A stretch of 64,000 nucleotides of DNA, from positions 14,007,526 to 14,071,525 of the forward strand of contig OY755247.1 in assembly GCA_963576725.1 (NCBI GenBank), read 5' to 3'. Within the stretch, counting starts at the first letter, position 1, and each line of letters starts with the position of its first letter. Shown here piece by piece: positions 60,309 through 64,000 of the stretch. This stretch comes from Azorinus chamasolen. Its lineage: Eukaryota; Mollusca; Bivalvia; Cardiida; Solecurtidae. The notes under the pieces are model-generated. The model ran no database searches, had not been told where the DNA came from, and saw only the letters and a list, made by a program, of their open reading frames with translations. The position numbers and the translations under genes were made by a program.

Positions 60309-60679
60309 TATACATGCAAACTTTTCAGGTTTACCGAAGAGACACATGTGCAAAATTGTTTGTTTTACTTTACAAAATCGACCCGTTAGTCAGGTCTGTT
60401 TATTTACCGATAGTGCAAAGACCGATTTCCACGTGCACATAAGGGATGGGCATACCTTGTCCTCTGGTTTGATGTGTCCACTCCAAATTATTGCAGTGGT
60501 TGTATGCATGGGCAACATATATAGAAAACGTTTTAAATTGAAGTGGTTTTTTTTAATTTCAAAGCCACGGATTCCAGAAATTGTACGATGTACGCTTGCT
60601 GGAGGCTGGTGTTCCTACTGCTGCCGATGCTATAGCATGTGTTGGGCTATGGCCTTGGACGGCGATTTGCAATTTGTAT

Positions 60680-60845
60680 CGCATTGTATTATATTGTATT
60701 GTAATATATTGTACTGTACTCTACTATATTACATTGCATAAAATTGCATTATATAATTCATATTATATTGCATTGTATCGTATTTTTTTTATATTGCATT
60801 GCATTGTATTTGTATTGTAGTGTATTGTATTACATTACACATTTT
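60680..60845. repeat. ATTGT/ATTGC microsatellite
   Basis: Reiterated TATTGTATTG, TATTGCATTG and related pentamers. Confidence 0.85.
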
Positions 60846-61014
60846 AACACCTTTGCAAACAGAGTAGACCCTGATCAGACGACTCCTGTAAGAGCTGTTC
60901 TGTTTGCTTACGAACTAATATAAATCTAATTCTTCTGTTCCTGCCATTGTCGAAAAAATATCGTCATTTGCCATTTTACGACATCAGCTAATAAATATTC
61001 GCGATGTCATTATA
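60845..61014 (+). mobile_element. PB-A2 MITE truncated by an HL insertion
   Basis: TTGCAAACAGAGTAGACCCT, ACGACTCCTGTAAGAGC, tail to CGATGTCATTAT where the HL hairpin begins. Confidence 0.65.
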
Positions 61015-64000
61015 ATGCCCCCCCCCCCATATCTATATTGGGAGACATGTTGTTTTTGTGAGAATTGTCTGTCTGTCTGCCTGTCACACTTTCTTGTCCG
61101 GACGATAACTTCAATATGCCTGATGTCAGTTGGTTGAAACATCATACATGAAAAGAGCATGACGAGAGGAAGTGTCTTGCACAATGTCCATAACTCTGGC
61201 TTCACTAATATTTAGTTATTGACCCTTGTCATTTTTTTCACGTCTTTTTTCAGGACGATAACTCCTATATAGCTCATGCAATTTGATTGAACTTCATACA
61301 TGAAAAGAGCATGATGAAAGAAAGTGTCATGCACAAGGTCCATAACTCTGTCTTCAATAAATTGAGATTTGTTGCCCATTGTACATTTATTTCACACTTT
61401 TTTGTCCGGACGATAACTCCTTTATGGCTTATGCCATTGTATTGAAACTTCATACATGGAAAGAGCATGATACGACAAGAGTACATAATACGCCCACTTG
61501 CAAACTTTCTCTGATTCAACATGCCTTATAAGTGCTGACATTTTCTAATCTGTGCTTCAGATCTTGATTTCCATATTACGGGGATACTATTTTTATAAAT
61601 ATTGAAGTGAATATCTTGTTAGATAAAAAGTTACAGCTATTCCTCATATTTGCAGATTTTTGGAAAGTGCAACGGCCATAATTATGTAAAGACAAACTGA
61701 ATGAACCTCAAAATAAACTCAGCTTCAGATTTTGTTGCTTAAACATTTGTGTTAAGTTTCATTTATATCATTTTAATAGTTTTCCCAGAAAACAACAGAC
61801 AAACTGAAAGTTGACGACAAACAAAGCAAGGAACACACAAAGATCAAGGACCATAACTTTAGAATAAAATGACATATCAAAAACAACGCAATATAGGTGA
61901 AAATTCATATTAAGGTTTAACCATATTAAAATATTGAAAAAGTTATGGCCATCCTCATATTTGCATAGATTTGCATTAATTTTTTTTAGTGGAAGGGCCA
62001 TAACTCCGAAACGGCAAATCAAAGGACCTCAGAATCACCTTAGCTTCAGGTCTTGATGCATTAAACTTGTGTGTCAAGTTTCATTAATATCTGTCAAACA
62101 GTTTTCCCAGAAAACAGCTGACAAACTATATGCATATATTTGCAATATTTTTTAAGGACAAGGGCCATAACTCCGAAATGACAAATCAAATGAACATCAG
62201 AATCGACTCAGCTTCAGGTCTTGATGCATTAAACATTTGTGTGAAGTTTCAGTAATATCTCTCAAATAGTTTTCCCAGAAAACAGCGGACAAACTATTTG
62301 CATTATTTGTTAAGGACAAGGGCCATAACTCTGAAACGAAAAATCAAAGGATCCTCAGAATCAACTCAACTTTAGATCTTGACGCATTAAACATTTGTGT
62401 GAAGTTTCATTAATATCTGTCAAATAGGTTTCCCAGAAAACAGCGGACAAACTATTTGCATGTATTCTTTTTTTTCTAAGTACAAGGGCCATAACTCCGA
62501 AACGACAAATCAAATAAACCTCATATTCGACTCAGGTTCAGATCTTAATGCATTTAACATTTGTGTGAAGTTTCATTAATATTTTTCAAATAGTTTTCCA
62601 AGAAAACAGCGGACAAATTATTTGCATGCATTTGCATTATTTTTAAGGACAAGGGTCATAACTCTGAAAGGACAAAATCAAATGAACCTCAGAATCAACT
62701 CAGCTTCTGATCTTGATGCATTGAACATTTGTGTGAAGTTTCATTAATATCTGTCAAATAGTTTTCCCAGAAAACAGCGGACAAATTATTTGCATATATT
62801 TGCAATATTTTTTAAGGACAAGGGCCATAACTCCGAAATGACAAATCAAATGGACATCAGAATCGACTCAGCTTCAGGTCTTGATACATTAAACATTTGT
62901 GTGAAGTTTCAGTAATATCTCTCAAATAGTTTTCCCAGAAAACAGCGGACAAACTATTTGCATTATTTGTTAAGGACAAGGGCCATAACTCTGAAACAAA
63001 AAATCAAAGGATCATCAGAATCAACTCAACTTTAGATCTTGACGCATTAAACATTTGTGTGAAGTTTCATAAATATCTGTCAAATAGTTTTCCCAGAAAA
63101 CAGCGGACAAACTATTTGCATGTATTTGCATTATTTTTTAAGTACAAGGGCCATAACTCCGAAACGACAAATCAAATAAACCTCATATTTGACTCAGGTT
63201 CAGATCTTGATACATTTAACATTTGTGTGAAGTTTCATTAATATCTTTCAAATAGGTTTCCAAGAAAACAGCGGACAACTATTTGCATGTATTTGCATTA
63301 TTTTTTAAGGACAAGGGCCGTAACTCTGAAATGAAAAATCAAATAAACCTCAGAATCAACTCAGCTTCAGATCTTGATGCATTAAACATTTGTGTGAAGT
63401 TTCATTAAAATTTGTCAAATAGTTTTCCGAGAAAACAGCGGACAAACAAAATGTTGACGGACGAACGAACGAACGAACGAACGGACGGACGGACAGGGCC
63501 ACGCCAATATACGACCACCTTTATTAGGTGGGCGTATAAAAAAGTGTCATTAACAAGGACCATAACTCTGGCTTCATTACTTTTGGAGTAATTGCCCTTT
63601 GTTACATGTTTCTGTCCGATTAATAACTCCTGTTCTACTTATGCTATTGGAATGACATTTCATTTATGGAAATAGCATGATGAAAGGAAGTGCCATGTTT
63701 AAGAACCATAACTCTGGTATCAATATTTTAGAGTTATTAGCTGTTATCTTCTTTTTTTTTTTAAATGTGGTGTGGAAAGCGAATAATGAGGGGAAGTATC
63801 ACTCATCAAATCCATTAAGGCATTAATACGGTAGCAACATTTTGAGTTATTTCCTTTTACAAATTGTTTTTGTTAGAGTTGTTTGTCTGTCTGTCTGTCT
63901 GTCACACATCTTGTCCGGTCGAGTTCTCATGTACAAAAATGCGACAGTATGTCGCAGTGTGTATGTGTGGGTGCGAGGGTGGGTAGGTCATCTGTTTTTG
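61013..64000 (+). mobile_element. HL element with nested HL element, running off the window
   Basis: Start hairpin ATGCCCCCCC...ATTGGGAGACAT, TGTCTGTCTGTCTGCCTGTC, then ~180-bp units (GGACGATAACTCC, AAAGAGCATGATGAAAGAAA). An inner element splits it at about 61470-63541; units resume. A second TGTCTGTCTGTC start lies near 63880. Confidence 0.7.
61470..63541 (-). mobile_element. HL element with ~11 units of ~160 bp
   Basis: Ends TACATAATACGCCCAC and GTGGGCGTATAAAA. Units carry AAGGGCCATAACTCCGAAAC, GTGTGAAGTTTCATTAATAT and TTTTCCCAGAAAACAGCGGA, then an ACGGACGGACGG tract. Same family as 14862-15885 and the 42010 fragment. Confidence 0.82.

Noticed and set aside
60241..60741. 166-codon plus-strand frame
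   Set aside because: Begins in a poly-C run and ends in an ATTGT microsatellite; no domain, no splice context, odd composition.

Overview
The window is eukaryotic nuclear DNA from an intron-rich, repeat-laden animal genome, most likely a bivalve mollusc. The basis is the many pearl/HINE-type elements (a hairpin end, a TCYG microsatellite, then about 160-bp tandem units), very abundant palindromic MITEs, and two secreted-protein genes with GT-AG introns. The species is not identifiable from the sequence alone. I see no bacterial-type operon, rRNA or CRISPR.

Genes. Two protein genes lie head-to-tail on the minus strand. (1) An eight-exon M28-family zinc peptidase runs from 35924 down to 9173. 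It joins in frame to 382 codons, with a signal peptide, all expected metal ligands and a hydrophobic C-terminal tail. (2) A yellow/major-royal-jelly-type protein of 453 codons lies in two coding exons, 55772-55331 and 53721-52802. It also has a signal peptide and a hydrophobic C-terminal tail. A probable untranslated first exon near 59.7 kb sits beside two TCACGTGA boxes. The 3' end of this gene is duplicated just downstream (52083-52441). Both products look exported and perhaps GPI-anchored.

Repeats, with local labels. PB families are TTAA-flanked, piggyBac-like MITEs with ends CCC...GGG: PB-A (CCCTTTCC; A1 and A2 subtypes), PB-B (CCCTTTCGCTGCC), PB-C (CCCTTCGCTTGC), PB-D (CCCATTCCCTC), PB-E (CCCATTTGCTCCC), PB-K (CCCTTACA). 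PG families are TA-flanked CAGT...ACTG pogo/Tc1-like MITEs: PG-1 (CTCTCTATAACGG), PG-2 (CCTCTAATGCGACC), PG-3 (TTGAACTTCGATATCTCGAA), PG-4 (CCCCTCTAAACCGG). P5 is a palindrome with TTTCTCCACCAAACCC ends. FB-I is a foldback of about 175 bp. Most carry a 60-70 bp near-perfect palindrome at the centre. Helentron/pearl-like elements (HL) fill 13.7-16.3, 24.2-26.0, 31.1-32.3, 41.4-44.3, 58.2-58.9 and 61.0-64.0 kb.

Layout. 0-9 kb is repeats downstream of the peptidase. 9-36 kb is the peptidase gene, whose introns are packed with MITEs. 36-52 kb is intergenic repeats with a dead LINE at 45.3-46.3 kb. 52-56 kb is the yellow-like gene. 56-60 kb is its upstream intron and promoter region. 60-64 kb is HL arrays.

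The most unusual feature is the MITE community. PB-A, B, C and E have central palindromes that align column by column and keep the same off-centre T/A asymmetry. The centre CTCCTATAGGAG also recurs in families with unrelated ends. Several TTAA elements sit back to back sharing one TTAA, and half-palindromes have been amplified into satellites.
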